A stretch of DNA of 64,000 nt from Pyrenopolyporus hunteri (taxonomy: Eukaryota; Ascomycota; Sordariomycetes; Xylariales; Hypoxylaceae). Below are positions 44,617 to 56,343 of the stretch, piece after piece. The DNA is taken from contig CADCXC010000038.1 of NCBI GenBank assembly GCA_902806595.1, positions 1,612,001-1,676,000 of the forward strand, read 5' to 3'. The first letter of the stretch is position 1; each line of letters starts with the position of its first letter. The notes under the pieces were generated by a model that was not told the DNA's origin, searched no databases, and saw only the letters and a list, made by a program, of their open reading frames with translations. The position numbers and the translations under genes are program-made.

Positions 44617-47370
44617 ATGGACCGTAACACAGAGGTGGACGATTTAGATAACCCGAATAAGCTGAGGAGGATCTTTTCAGAGGAAGCTGTGCCCTCTGCA
44701 ACCGAGGAGAAGCTTTTGAGTTCTGCAAAGTTGCGTCGGGCCTTACTAGAATCGGCACCATACGATGTTGTCCGCCGTCTCGTTCGTCATGGCCGCATGT
44801 CGTCCGAGCTTCGCTCCCAACTATTGAATGATATTGAATCCCTACCAGTGAAGAAGGCAACATCAGCACCTAAGCATGATCGGGGAAACCAAGACGCTCA
44901 ACCGACAGGTAGCAATCCCATTAGGTCTTCTAGGTCGGCGACCGTGGTCAACGGCAGCCTTCCTACCTCGGTACTAACAACTGCTACAGGTGAACATGAG
45001 GATTTGGGAATACTGGCAAACAATAACTTTCCAACTAAGAACCGAGCCCCTACTATTACGGGAAAACGCGTATTCACTGCGAAAAGGACAACCCGCCTAG
45101 AAAAGGCTTCCCCCTTAGCTAGAGCCGCTCCAAAATATCCTATTCCGGGTCCGCCGGAAGTAGCATCACCGGGTGGTAGGCGAGAGGTTCCGAATTCCCC
45201 CAGTCCTGAACCCGCTAGAATCGTCAGTGATATCATAGAACCTGACAGTTTTGATAAACAAGAGGCGAACTTGAAAAGAAAGCGAGAGGGATCCTCATCT
45301 TTAGGTAAGACTTGAACAAACCTCGTGGAAAGCCCTGGGCCCGGTTAATAATCAAATCTAGAGGCTTCAGTTCCACATCCTCAGAAGAGTCGGGACCGCT
45401 CTGTAAATTCACCCCTAGATGCAACCGACACTATTCTTGTGAAAACGCCTTTCGTCGGTAAACTGATGCCCGTGGGCGATGAACGCGGAACGCTGAAAGG
45501 AGTTGAGAAAATATCCTCGAAGGACACCATTAATTCTCGAGGGGTTACTAATAACCGTCGAGACTCGGCGTCTAAACGTTCAAGCCCTCCTGGGAATGTG
45601 ACTGACTCTACTAAGTCGACTGAGACGGAGTGGAAGTATAACTTATGGACTGGTAGGCCTTTTCGTCTCTGTAGTACTTATCTAGGTGCTAGGTAAACTG
45701 ACCTTATTAGATTCATCCGGAGAAATAAAGTCGACAGCCGGTGCATTGATCCCTCAAGGTTACAAATTCCACGATGATCCCCATTTCCCCTGGATATGCC
45801 CAGTCCGTTCCTGTCGAAGTCTATTCTCGAAGCTTGGAAGTCTTGGTGCTCATTTCAACGTGAGTACCCTCAGCTAGGGATTGTTGATTTGATGACGCTT
45901 ACCCTAGTTACAGCGAGCCCACCGAGCCTCGTTCCTCAATGACAATGGGGATGGCACTCTATCTGTCGTTAGCAGAACGGAAGGGACGGGGGTCATAATG
46001 CCTGCAGAGGTGGTATCCAAGAGACCATTAAATTTTGAGGAGTCTCCTCTGGCAGAACCCCGGCACACATTCCAACCAAAAGTTCGGAAGAGTGCCGTAC
46101 TATCTCAGTCTCAGGAGGATCGTGGTGGGTATACGTCTGCGGGAGTCGAACAGCCAAACGTATTGTCCTCCACACCTGGTTCGCCAATCGTAGAAAATTC
46201 TATAGAAGCAGCTGGCCTCACTCTTTGGGAATACGTCCAGAGCAACCTGAAACGCACGCCACTATATCCGCAGCCGCGACGCGGTCGTAAGTAATCACTC
46301 TGTCGCAGCGGTGCATTCCCACCGCTAATATCAATACATTAATGCCTAACTCCCGCCGCCACAGATGTTCAGGAGCTTCTACAGCATATGTCTCGCCGCC
46401 GCGATATCGTGTTCAACCCCGATGCGCAAAACCCATTTAACGAAGCAAGGGATCAGGACATCTCCGCAATGATCCTTCAGGTATGCGGGCAAGAAGCAGA
46501 GACACCATGCAGTAGATGCAAAGAAGGAAAGGGGCCATTCAAAGGTTGTATTATCATGCCAACTGACTTACCCTTAAGTGTGCGTCAGTTGATTTTGGGT
46601 TGCGCAAATTGCTTTTACAAATGCAACCAGACCTATTGCAACCTGAAGCAGAGGTCGTTGATAAATCATCCGGAACTTGCGAGCGGTTGGCCTCCTCGGG
46701 AGACGCCCGAAGCTCTAGTTGCCCAATCAAGCCCGTCTCGACGGACTAAAACCGAAAAGCAGCCGGAAAGACGGTCTTTACGGAACTTCCTGAAAGAGGC
46801 AAGTGTACGGTCTATTACGGCTCGCGACTCTTCACAATCTCGTACCCCATCTGAGGTCGGCGAAATTCCGAACAATGCCGAGAACGAGGTAGGTGTCGTG
46901 AGTAGGGAGCGTACGAGCCCTGTTAACCCGGCGGAGATACTCGAACTTGAGACGTGGGAGATTGCGCCTGGCCGTATTCGCGACGAGCAAAGCGAAGTTA
47001 TTGATAGTACGTAGTTGAAGCCTTGCGAATATCTTATAGGAGTTACCTTGCTAACGTCCCCATAGATTTCGCATTTTCGAACGCCTACCTAGCTCAAAAC
47101 CAGTCAGTCAGAATCGGCCACGATGTTTCGTTCCAGGTCATGACTATTAAGCCCGGTACGGTTCATTGTTTGGGGGCTAACGCCAATGAGCTCCGACTTT
47201 GCTCGGTAGCGGCGGGCAAGCTTCGGGTGTCGATTCACGACCAGGAATTCTCGATGGGCCCTAACGGTATGATCAGGATCAGACCGGGTTCCGAGTGTAC
47301 TATTGTGAACAGGCTCTACATTGACGCCACCGTTCACATTACCACGGTGCCGGGTGATTTGAGTGCGTAG
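44617..47370 (+). CDS. C2H2 zinc finger / DUF3716 / cupin-like multidomain protein
   Basis: Six exons: 44617-45304, 45362-45652, 45693-45859, 45914-46286, 46365-47006 and 47066-47370, giving 821 residues in frame. Residues 1-320 are disordered and basic (KKATSAPKHDRG, KRKREGSSS). A C2H2-type finger spans exons 3 and 4: Cys362, Cys367, His380, His385 (CPVRSCRSLFSKLGSLGAHF). A second cysteine cluster matches DUF3716: Cys555 and Cys558, then Cys568, Cys586, Cys589, Cys593, Cys598 (PCSRCKEGKG, GCANCFYKCNQTYCN). The C-terminal 100 residues (FQVMTIKPGTVHCLG, GKLRVSIHDQEFSM, NGMIRIRPGSECTI) look like a cupin barrel of the Mif2/CENP-C kind. A nuclear, DNA- or chromatin-associated role is inferred. 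Intron 2 (45653-45692) is only 40 nt, the weakest point of the model. Confidence 0.82.
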
Positions 47371-47811
47371 GGCTTGATGCTTCTATATCACCAGAGATGG
47401 ATAGATTATCTTTGAAAGATGATCTCCCCACTTCGTATATCCACTTTTGGATTTCCAACGTTGTGTTGACATAAATGGGCGGTATTATCACTGAATGATA
47501 CCATGGCCAGGACAGGAAATCACATCGGGGTCCGGGTGATCGAGGAGTCAATCAAGCATTTCCAAGGCAAGGAAAATCAACAGTTTAAAATGCAATTATA
47601 GTTATTATTAGTCTCGGTCCTAGTTGGTCTAACTACTATGCGTCTTCATTGTCTTCTCCATCGTTCTTCCCCGGTATAAGCTCTGAGCAGGCAAAAAATC
47701 TATCTATATTGTATGTTCCGAGTAGCTCTAACACCGGACTCCACCAAGAGCAGTTCTAACGAATAAGAGATGTCGGCTTTGGTCCCCTATTATGGCTTAG
47801 AAGTCCCGTGT
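47371..47811. other. Convergent 3' space
   Basis: Only the 3' flanks of the DUF3716 gene and the secreted-protein gene; nothing else seen. Confidence 0.6.
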
Positions 47812-48375
47812 CTAAGAAAGGTTGGAGATGACGAAGTCGGGGCCGCCGCGGTAGAAGGTCTCGACGGTGGAGCCGAAGTTCTCAAGCGGGAAGTCGGTCG
47901 CGGGCCACTCGTGGAAGCCGCCGACTCTGGCGGGGCTGTCGTAGGCGTAGGTCACCACGACGCGGTAGCGGCCCTCGGTGCCGGGCTGCGACGGGTCCTG
48001 GTGGAATTGCCACTCGAAGGCCGGGTCGTCGCAGGGCCGCATCGACACGGAGGGTAGTGCCGACGTCGAGGACTGGTCGGAGTACGCGCATGTCGTGGAG
48101 ACGGAGGTGTTGGGGATGGCGATGCTGAAGGAGATGCTGGGAAAGAGTTAGTGCGATGCCCGGAGCGTAGTGTCGCGCGTAAGGAGAGTGATGGGGGTGG
48201 AGAGGAAGAGGGAGGAGGCTTACAAGGCACCGTCACCGTGAGGCAGAGTGTTGGCACTGAAGTTGGTCACGTCAAATTCAGTGGGCGCCTGGGTCTGTCG
48301 CTCTACCACAGGGGCGGCGGAGACGGAAGCGGCTCCGAGGAGCAGGAGAGACGAGATGGCAGCGATGGACTTCAT
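47812..48375 (-). CDS. Small secreted protein, hypothetical
   Basis: Two minus-strand exons, 48375-48224 and 48136-47812 (87-nt intron 48223-48137), giving 158 residues. The signal peptide is MKSIAAISSLLLLGAASVSA, followed by a probable Kex2-type site after VVER. The mature part reads FDVTNFSANTLPHGDGA, ISFSIAIPNTSVSTTCAYSD, then RYRVVVTYAYDS and ends PDFVISNLS. It is beta-rich by appearance with two cysteines (CAYSD and RPCDD) that could pair. This layout (FDVTNFSA.. after the signal, one disulfide, about 140 mature residues) is common among Sordariomycete secreted proteins of unknown function. An effector or allergen-like fold is possible but not shown. Confidence in the gene is high because the signal peptide and the body join in frame only after splicing. 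Confidence 0.8.
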
Positions 48376-51008
48376 GATTGCTGGTTCGATAACGATTGAG
48401 TGCTGATGTTTGAGTAGATGGGTAAGGTAAGTATGGTAAGTATGGTTACCGAGTGAGAACTCAGAGTATTATTTGCTTGTTTCTGTGCGACTTGGTCTTT
48501 CTCGTGAGAGGTTGGATCGATAATCTTATTTCTCGTATGAGAGACAGCGACGGAGCGCATTCTTATATATCTTGCTTCGTACCTACATAATTCCTGACCT
48601 ACTTACCTTCGTATTACCTCTCGTGGCAGTGCTGTTATCCTTCGCAAGCGTCATGATCCAACCCCATCACGTATTCCTCAGGCTTACGGTTGCTTACGCC
48701 TTGGATTGGTGCCCGTAGCGAGATGGTGGAATGAAGTCATGCCACATAACACAAGCACCGCGATTCCGATTTCTACGGCTGCGGCCCTATTCCGCTATTC
48801 CGGACGGGGGAACCCTAGGATGTTGACTTCGTATTTGACAGCGGTGTAGCCCGTGCCGAAGCTGTTGATGCCCAGCTTGCGTCAACATGGCGTCCGAGAA
48901 GGAATAGGAGGTTCGACGATGGAGACGGGGAGTACACAGTTGTTGGTCTTGCTCCCTTGCTTCTTTTAGTCCCAAGGCGCGGCGACGACTAAACAAACAG
49001 ACCAAACTCGGTCAGCTGAGCCGCACCCATTGTAGGTACATCCATAGTTGCGTATAAGTGGTAAATGAGAACCAACCACTTAATCGCCCCCTGGTGACTC
49101 CGGGGCGAGATGGCCTCAGCTTGTTTGCTTTGACGATGTAAGTGTTGAGAAGAGGACGCAGGAGGACCCGTCCGGTACCACACGTTACATGCCTACATGT
49201 AAGAATCTCGCTTAAGTGGCGCATATATCTGGTAGTATCTATAGGGCTGCAGCACGTGGCGCTGAGCTCAGCCCCATTTACAGGTCGAGCCAAGGCCCAA
49301 TAAGAGCAATAAAACCCCCTATAACCCCCCTATAGCTCCTTCCTACTGGACAATGCAAATGCTAAAAATACATGAAAGGTGCTTTCATCAACTTCTCGTG
49401 TTCGAGGCGCTAGTGTAGGTCTCAAGGTTCCAAGGTTCACCCTATTAGTCACCCCTTACCTACTTAGGGGTACTTATAGGGACCTAACCTAAGCTGACCC
49501 TTCCTGATTACGAGCGGGCGTCACGAGTTTTAGATCTTGATATCACCTACGCACTTACTTAGGTAGGTACGCACTTGCCTTGATTCTTTTTCTTCTTTTC
49601 TTCTTTTCTCGTTTTCTCATAGATTTCTGTCTTTTGATCGGTCCAACATCAAAAAGTCCTTTCGTTGGTCACATCCAGGTCGTATCGAGAATTTTCTTTT
49701 TTTCTTACGTCTGTCCTATTCTCTGCTTGATCCATCATCCCCATTTAAATCGTTGCTTTTTAAAATCGTAATCAATCGTAACCCTCAACATGCCCCCGGG
49801 GGATCCGTTTATGATTATTTTCTCCATCTTCGAGGTTGGCGATAAAGCAGAATGAAGCACTATATTTTCTGGCGCCTCCAGTTCCACCGTACTGGGAGCA
49901 GCGTTAGCTAACGCGCATAAGCAAACGCTCTACTCAGCGTCTCTATATATGTCCTTTCGTCCTCCAGTCATCAAATGATTTGACTAAGGTACCTAATGTT
50001 TGCCTCGCATTGCAACAAAGAGAAGCAAGACCTCAACTACGAGGGGTGCGAGCCTACCGTCGTGGACGTGGCGGTGAGGAAAGGTAGGTGGTGACCATCA
50101 CCTCGATCAGCCGTCGGTGTCAACTCTACCTACCTTAAATACCTAAGGTGTATGTATGTTGAATTGGATCGTGGAAAATGGCGATATTTAGCGGCCCGAA
50201 TTTCGCATTTGCACTTCGGCTCCGGGATGCTTTCAGAGCCTCAGAAAAATCAGCTAAATGATTTTACCACGGCTAAAACAGACAATTGCCGAGCTTAAAT
50301 CATATCTAGGCCTCTCTTAATCAGTTCTCGCCAGCATATGCCAAATTAGTGCACACAGCTGGACACCTTGGCATCGGTTGCAACGTTAGGGGTGAGGACA
50401 TGGGTTAGTTGGTTGACGGGCAGCAAATGGCCTTCGCCATATCTCGACGTTTTCCCCGCAGCCCATGCGAGTATGCGGCGTAGCGTACACCGTCTCCGGT
50501 CCTTCTCCGCATTTGGGGAGGTCGTTGGCGATCCCCATTCGGAGATACTGCTGAGATCCCGCGTTCCTTGGATTTCGAGCATCATATCGTGGTGACAATG
50601 GCCCTGATGCCTCGAACAGGATTCGACACAACGTCGAGAACATGTAACACAAAGCGTCAGTGTCGTACAGAGTCAGCATCTCTGTCCTCCGTAGGAGCTC
50701 GATAAGGTGTGTGTGGGTTCGTGCGCAAAAAAACTTGGTCTAGAAGTGCTCGACGCCTTTGCGTTTACTAGTCACGATAGCGAAGTTTTCCCCGCGTTAG
50801 GAAATATTTCCCCGGGCCATCTCCAGCTTACCCTCATTCGTTCCCCAGAGCTATACCATGGTGCGTTAGGGCTTACAAGGGTACGCCCTCATCCCCATCC
50901 GTTCCCCTCAGGCGCGTCGCACGTTTCTTCAGTCCTTTTATAAGCTCACATCTCCTGCAACCCTCTTCCATCAAACTACCCTCGCATCAAGGAGTTCAGC
51001 TATTCCAA
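48376..51008. other. 2.6-kb divergent intergenic region, no gene seen
   Basis: Shared upstream DNA of the secreted-protein gene (-) and the MFS gene (+). T-rich tract 49585-49710, some AGGTAGG motifs (49558-49570), no supported gene. Confidence 0.5.
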
Positions 51009-52747
51009 ATGGCGACCGAAAACACTCCCGGCGACTTAGAGAAGCACAACGGCCCCGAGGCCAAGGAGCTCGAAGAGGGCCACTTGAAGGATGTAGGTGG
51101 TGACTGAATGGAAACATTACTATGCTGTGCAGCTTCTCACCGTTATTTAGGATGCGACCGGCATAGTCCCCGTTGATTCCGCGCCGGAGCGAAAGCTTGT
51201 ATGGAGGCAAGACAAGCGCATCGTGCCCTTGGCCGCGGGCATCTACTTCCTCTGTTACTTGGACCGATCGAACATCGGAAATGCCAAAGTCCTTAATTCT
51301 TCGACCAAGAACGACATGCAGACCGAGACGGGAACGAGCAACTACGAGTTCAATATCGCGCTCATGATCTTCCTAATCGGCTATTTCCTATTCGAAGTCC
51401 CGTCGAATATTCTCCTGAAGAAGCTGCGCCCATCCAGGTGGCTTGCTTTCCTCATGTTCTCCTGGGGCGCCATCACTATCGGCCTCGGCGGCGTGCATAC
51501 TTATGCGCAAATGACAGGCGTGCGCTTCTTGTTGGGTGCCTTCGAAGCCGGCCTCTTCCCTGGTCTAATATACTATCTCACGTTTTGGGTAAGTCCAAAT
51601 TAAAACCAACCTACCCCACGCGCCTTCGGAATAGACGAAAATGGGGGACGCATTCGCTTCCTCCCCGTCAGGCCGCCGGCCGTCCTCGAAAAGCAGTCAA
51701 AACGTCGCTATCTAGTTACGTGTCGCTAACGGTAGCAACGCCATAGTACAAAAGCGACGAACGTAGTGTACGAGTGGCCTTTATTCTCGCAAGCGCTACA
51801 CTCGCCGGCGCCTTCGGCGGAGCGATTGCTTACGGAGTGGGCCATATGAATCGGACTCAGGGTCTTTCCGCCTGGCGATGGTTATTCATGTTGGAGGGCA
51901 TTCCTTCGTGTGTATCAGGGGTTCTCGTTTGGTTCTTTTTGCCGGACTATCCCGAGAGAGCATCATGGCTCTCAGAGACCGAGAAGGATCTAGCTGCGCA
52001 ACGGTTACACCTTGAAGGCGCTAAGGGCTCGGCATCCTCCATGACTTGGGCTGATGTCAAGGCCACGCTTGTAGACTGGAGGCTGTACGGACACTACGCC
52101 ATCTATTTCGCGGTCTCGCTGCCTTTCAGTTCACTTTCGCTATTCTCCCCCTCAATCGTCGCCGGCCTGGGCTTCCACGACCTAGAGGCTCAACTGATGA
52201 CTGTGCCTCCATGGGCCGCTGCTTACGGTAAGCTTCCCAACGCCTATTATACTAGAGACGTAGCGCTAACGAATCAGTTTTCCAAATTCTCATGTCGTGG
52301 TCGGCTGATCATTTTAATGCTCGAGGCTATCACTGTGCAGCCGCTTCGGTGATCGGCGCTGCGGGCTTCCTAGCCTCCGCTGTATTGCCGCCTGATGCTT
52401 ACATGCATCGGTATGGCTGCTTGATCGTCGGTACGGCTGGAGCATTTGCGTGCATCCCACCGATGCTGGGCTGGCTGACCTCGAATATGTGGAGCACGGC
52501 ATCAATTGGACTGGCAGTGGCGCTCAATGTTAGTATTGGCGCAGGTCTTGGGCAGATTCCTGGGGTCTGGATATACAAAGCCGATGAAGCGTCAAAGGGC
52601 TACCCAACCGGGCACGGTGTGAACTGCGCCATGCTTGTCTTTGTGGCTCTTGGTGCCCTGGGGCTACGATATTACTATGGCCGGCGGAATCGGGCTCTGT
52701 TGAACGCGGCTACCGATGGGATAACCCCGAGGTTGTACAAGCTATGA
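51009..52747 (+). CDS. MFS transporter, allantoate/nicotinate-type anion:cation symporter
   Basis: Plasma-membrane carrier of the ACS family (Dal5/Tna1/Seo1 type) importing organic anions with protons. Exons 51009-51092, 51151-51588, 51747-52227 and 52278-52747 give 490 residues. A short acidic N-terminus precedes KRIVPLAAGIYFLCYLDRSN with the family hallmark YLDRSNIGNAK. Then come FLIGYFLFEVPSNILLKKLR, GVRFLLGAFEAGLFPGLIYY, WRWLFMLEGIPS and FFLPDYPERASWL; the second bundle starts at VFQILMSWSADHFNARGY. The C-terminal half contains NMWSTASIGLAVALNVSIGA and VWIYKADEASKGYPTGH. The spliced length and about twelve membrane segments fit the family. Substrate cannot be read from sequence. The next gene downstream, co-oriented 1.1 kb away, is a tannase/feruloyl esterase, so aromatic carboxylates are a candidate. 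Confidence 0.92.
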
Positions 52748-53866
52748 TACCTATCTATCGGTTTGTCTTTTCTTAAGTTTGGATCTTGGAAATTCCCAGC
52801 TCGCCCTGAAAGACGTACGTCTAGAGATATGTCTAGAGATATGTCTATACTGTCAAGCGAGCCTCAGTATGTCAGGATGTGGGTGTGTGTCTGGATAGGT
52901 AGCTCCCTTTAGTTGTTACTCCCATACGCATAGTAATTAGCTCTATAGTAGGAAGCATATTCTACATTAATTCTTCTGTGCAATACGCGCGTACACCACT
53001 ATGGATGGCCAGCCACTCGTGGACTAGTGACAATATAGCGGAATCTCTATCCAATTACGCAAAGTTAATATTGCTTTTGGTTAGTTCTTGTAGCCAATCA
53101 CCGGGGTTCCCCCCAAGAATCCCGAAAAGAAAGAAACTCCGCCAAGTCAGGCTAGACGTTCACGACAGAATGCTGGCCATGCTGGGCTGTGGACCTGCGT
53201 TTAGGAGGCAGCCGATTCATGCCTCGGACTTAAGCCAGCTACCTTGGTTAACAAAGGTAGGTATTCGAGCCCCGGCTGGAATGTTGTCTTGTTCGTTCCG
53301 CGGGTAAGAAACCCCGCACCGAAGCCGAACAAAGGGGACAAGAGAGCAGGGCCACATGGGCCACATGGGCCACAGGTCATGGATATCAACAGGCTTGCTT
53401 ACATTACCTGCCAGGTAACCTAGACCATTCTACCCCTATATAATCTCAATAGCGTCTACCGTCGCAGCGGATAGGGAACCCCCCCCATGTCTACCCCAGG
53501 AAAAAGAGACCCCGCTGGTTGGTTAAGACTCGCAGCACCCGCGGTATGGTTACACTTGATTGCCACGCCAAAGGCCCAAAAGCAAGGCCTCGTATGTGAC
53601 TTATACCCCAACCTCCCTTCCAACGGCTCCATCTCCATGCCAAGGCGATCCATGAGCTTGGTCATGCGTGGCCGGCACGTTGGGAAAGCGAGTGCGCATA
53701 TACAAGTACATATCTAAGAATACAATATACATCGATAGATTTGCGGTGCCGGTAGCACATATATTATCTCAAGTTCAGCCTGAACTAACCGATCGAATTG
53801 TTCGTTCGCCCTCCCTAAACGAGCAGGTCCTGTTGCAAATCAGCGCTGTAGAGTTACACGCTCGCG
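52748..53866. other. Intergenic, no gene seen
   Basis: 3' flank of the MFS gene and promoter of the esterase gene. Contains a short direct duplication of GTCTAGAGATAT (about 52819-52844) and a GGGCCACAT x3 run (53350-53372); no gene. Confidence 0.55.
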
Positions 53867-55613
53867 ATGAGGTGCTCAGGCTTTCTCCGATCTACCATCA
53901 ACACGGTGATTGTGGTCGCCCTAGCCACTGTAGTCGCTTCTTCCACGGCAGCAAGGAGTAATGGCGAAGGCGACGGTAACAAGGGCAACAATCCACGACA
54001 GGTTGGCGGCGTGCGCTGTGACGCAGCCACTTTCGCAAGTGTGCTCCCGGCCGCGGCCAAGGTAGAAAAGGTTGAATACGTCAGCGCCGGCAGCAGTTTC
54101 GGCGAGCCCCTGACGGATCTCATGTACCCAATTGCGCCGACAAACCTGCCAGAGCTGTGCGCCGTCATTATCTCGGTGGCATCGTCACCCGTCTCGGCAT
54201 ACAGGTTTGGCATCTTCCTACCAGCTGAGTGGAACGGCCGCTTCCTCGCCGTTGGCAATGGCGGGTTCGGAGGCGGCATCAATTGGCTGGACATGGGAGC
54301 CGGGGTGCGGCACGGGTTCGCCGTCGTCTCGACAGACACAGGCCACAACTCGACGTCCGGGGACGTACGCTGGGCTCTCGGCAACGCCGAGACGAAGACG
54401 GACTGGGGCTGGCGCGCCATGCACGGCACCGTCCAGCTCGGCAAGACCCTCGTCACGACTTACTACGCCAAGCCCATCGGCCACTCCTACTACAGCGGGT
54501 GCTCGACCGGCGGGCGGCAGGGCCTGAAGGAGGTGCAGATCTCCCCCGGCAGCTTCGACGGCGTGCTGGTCGGCGCTCCAGCCTGGTACACGAACCACCT
54601 GAACACCTGGGTCTGCAAGATCGCCAAGTACAACTGGCCGGCCTCCGAATCCAAGCATATCGACTGGCGGAACCTGCCGCCCATCGGCGCCGAGATCGTG
54701 CGCCAATGCGACGGTCTCGACGGCGTCAACGACGGCATCATCAGTGCGCCGGAACAGTGCAACGTGAACTACGACGCCCTACGCTGCAACCGCGACAGCG
54801 CCACCACAGCGTCCGACTTCGCCCGGTCCTCGAACTGCCTGAGCGACGCGCAGATCGGCACGCTGCGCAACATGTACACGGGGTACGTGATCGACTCGAC
54901 GGGCGAGCGCGTCATGCCAGGCTTGCTCCCGGGCTCCGAGAACCAGATGTACACGCTGCTCAACTACTCGGACTCGAGCCCGTACGGGCTGGGGTACGTG
55001 CGGTACTTCCTGCTGGACGACCCGCTGTTCGAGGCGTCGCAGTACAACGACTCGCTGCTGGACCTGGCGGCGCGCACCGACCCGGGCAACGCGACGGCGG
55101 ACGACTACGACCTGTCGGCGTTCCGCGACCGCGGCGGCAAGATGCTGCTGTACCACGGCGCGGCGGACGGGCTGGTGCCGACGACGGCGGGCAGCCTGTA
55201 CTACGACCGGGCGGTCAACGCGACGAGCGGGGGGGACGTCAACGCCGCGCGCGACTTCTTCCGCCGGCTCGAGATCCCGGGTATGCAGCACTGCGGGCTG
55301 ACGGCCGTGGGCGCGGCCTGGGCCGTCGGCGGCGCCAGCCAGGCCGCCTTCCTCGGCAACGACACCTACTCCGTGCCCGGGTTCGCCGACTCCCGCCACG
55401 ACGTCCTGCTCGCGCTCGTTGACTGGGTCGAGAACGGCGCGGCCGTCGACCAGGTCGTCGCGACGACCTGGAACAAGCCGACGGACCCGTCGTCCGGCGT
55501 CCTGCGCCAGCGCCCGATCTGCACGTACCCGCTCACGGCGAAGTGGGATGGGAAGGGGAACGTGGATGATGCGGCGAGCTGGACCTGCGGGTATGTGACT
55601 TTCTTCTCTTTAG

Positions 55614-55668
<55 letters not shown>

Positions 55669-55827
55669 GGTCTTACTCCTACCCTATCATGGACCCTGTT
55701 GGTGACTTTACTAACTCGATGTTATCGTAGTGACGTGGAGAGCCAGGTGGCGCACAGCGCGGGTGCGCTATCGTACATGAACCCCTTTTCGGCCATTGCG
55801 GATGTGTTCAGGGTTTTTGCTATGTGA
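53867..55827 (+). CDS. Secreted tannase/feruloyl esterase family enzyme
   Basis: Hydrolyses esters of gallic or hydroxycinnamic acids in plant material. Exons 53867-55590 and 55731-55827 give 606 residues. The signal peptide is about residues 1-29 (TINTVIVVALATVVASSTAA). Family blocks: NGRFLAVGNGGFGGGI, GFAVVSTDTGHNSTSGD, then the nucleophile elbow GCSTGGRQ (Cys212, Ser213), HGAADGLVP (Asp434) and MQHCG (His475, Cys476). Cys212 and Cys476 are placed to form the disulfide that bridges catalytic Ser and His in this family. NxS/T sites are present (HNST, NYSDS, NATAD, NATS, NDT). The 140-nt intron near the C-terminus contains a CT microsatellite; unspliced reading would give an artificial Leu-Ser repeat. 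After splicing the end reads DVESQVAHSAGALSYMNPFS. The coding region is very GC-rich. Preference between tannin and feruloyl substrates is not readable. Confidence 0.93.
55616..55665. repeat. (CT)25 microsatellite inside an intron
   Basis: Fifty bases of uninterrupted CT repeat within the last intron (55591-55730) of the esterase gene, on the coding strand as a pyrimidine tract, starting 26 bases after the 5' splice site. Confidence 0.95.
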
Positions 55828-56343
55828 CCCGAGTGCTCAAGCTAGGCGTTCTGGGTTATTTATTTGATTGGAAAGCGAAAGGACGAGAATCTTATGCGAA
55901 GATACTGACCCCGTGAATTATGGGCTGTATATACTTGATATAAAGTGCCTGTGAGGTGGGCACCTCCTAGATGAGAATCACTAACAGTGAATGAAACTTT
56001 GGCTTCTATGAAGTGTTTATGACTATGAGAATATACGTATATCCCGTATGATAGGGTATTGACGCGACGTAAAGCTCGCCCGAAAGGTCATCGGGGATCT
56101 ATAAGCTTTTTCTACACAAAAGCCTCAATTTTTTGAACACATGGGGCTAGATGCTAATATCTTTCAATGACTCAGTAGGGGAATATATTTCCAACTCCAG
56201 AATATAAGAGCGCTGATAGTACGCTGATACGGAACCCTAGGAATACTTCCCGCCTCCTACCTAGGCACCTGTCTCCTTCTGAACGCCTATTACCAACCGT
56301 GTAACTCCTATACGGTGAATCACTCAAAGCGATGCGGTCGAAC
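55828..56343. other. Convergent 3' space
   Basis: 3' flanks of the esterase (+) and of the PAN-like protein gene (-); no gene seen. Confidence 0.6.

Noticed and set aside
54218..55422. Long open frames in other frames and on the minus strand across the esterase gene
   Set aside because: They are very Arg/Ala/Gly/Pro-rich by-products of high GC3 in the real exon and show no domain logic.
55616..55665. Leu-Ser repeat protein tail on the esterase
   Set aside because: Arises only if the intron with the CT repeat is read through; splicing restores a family-like C-terminus.
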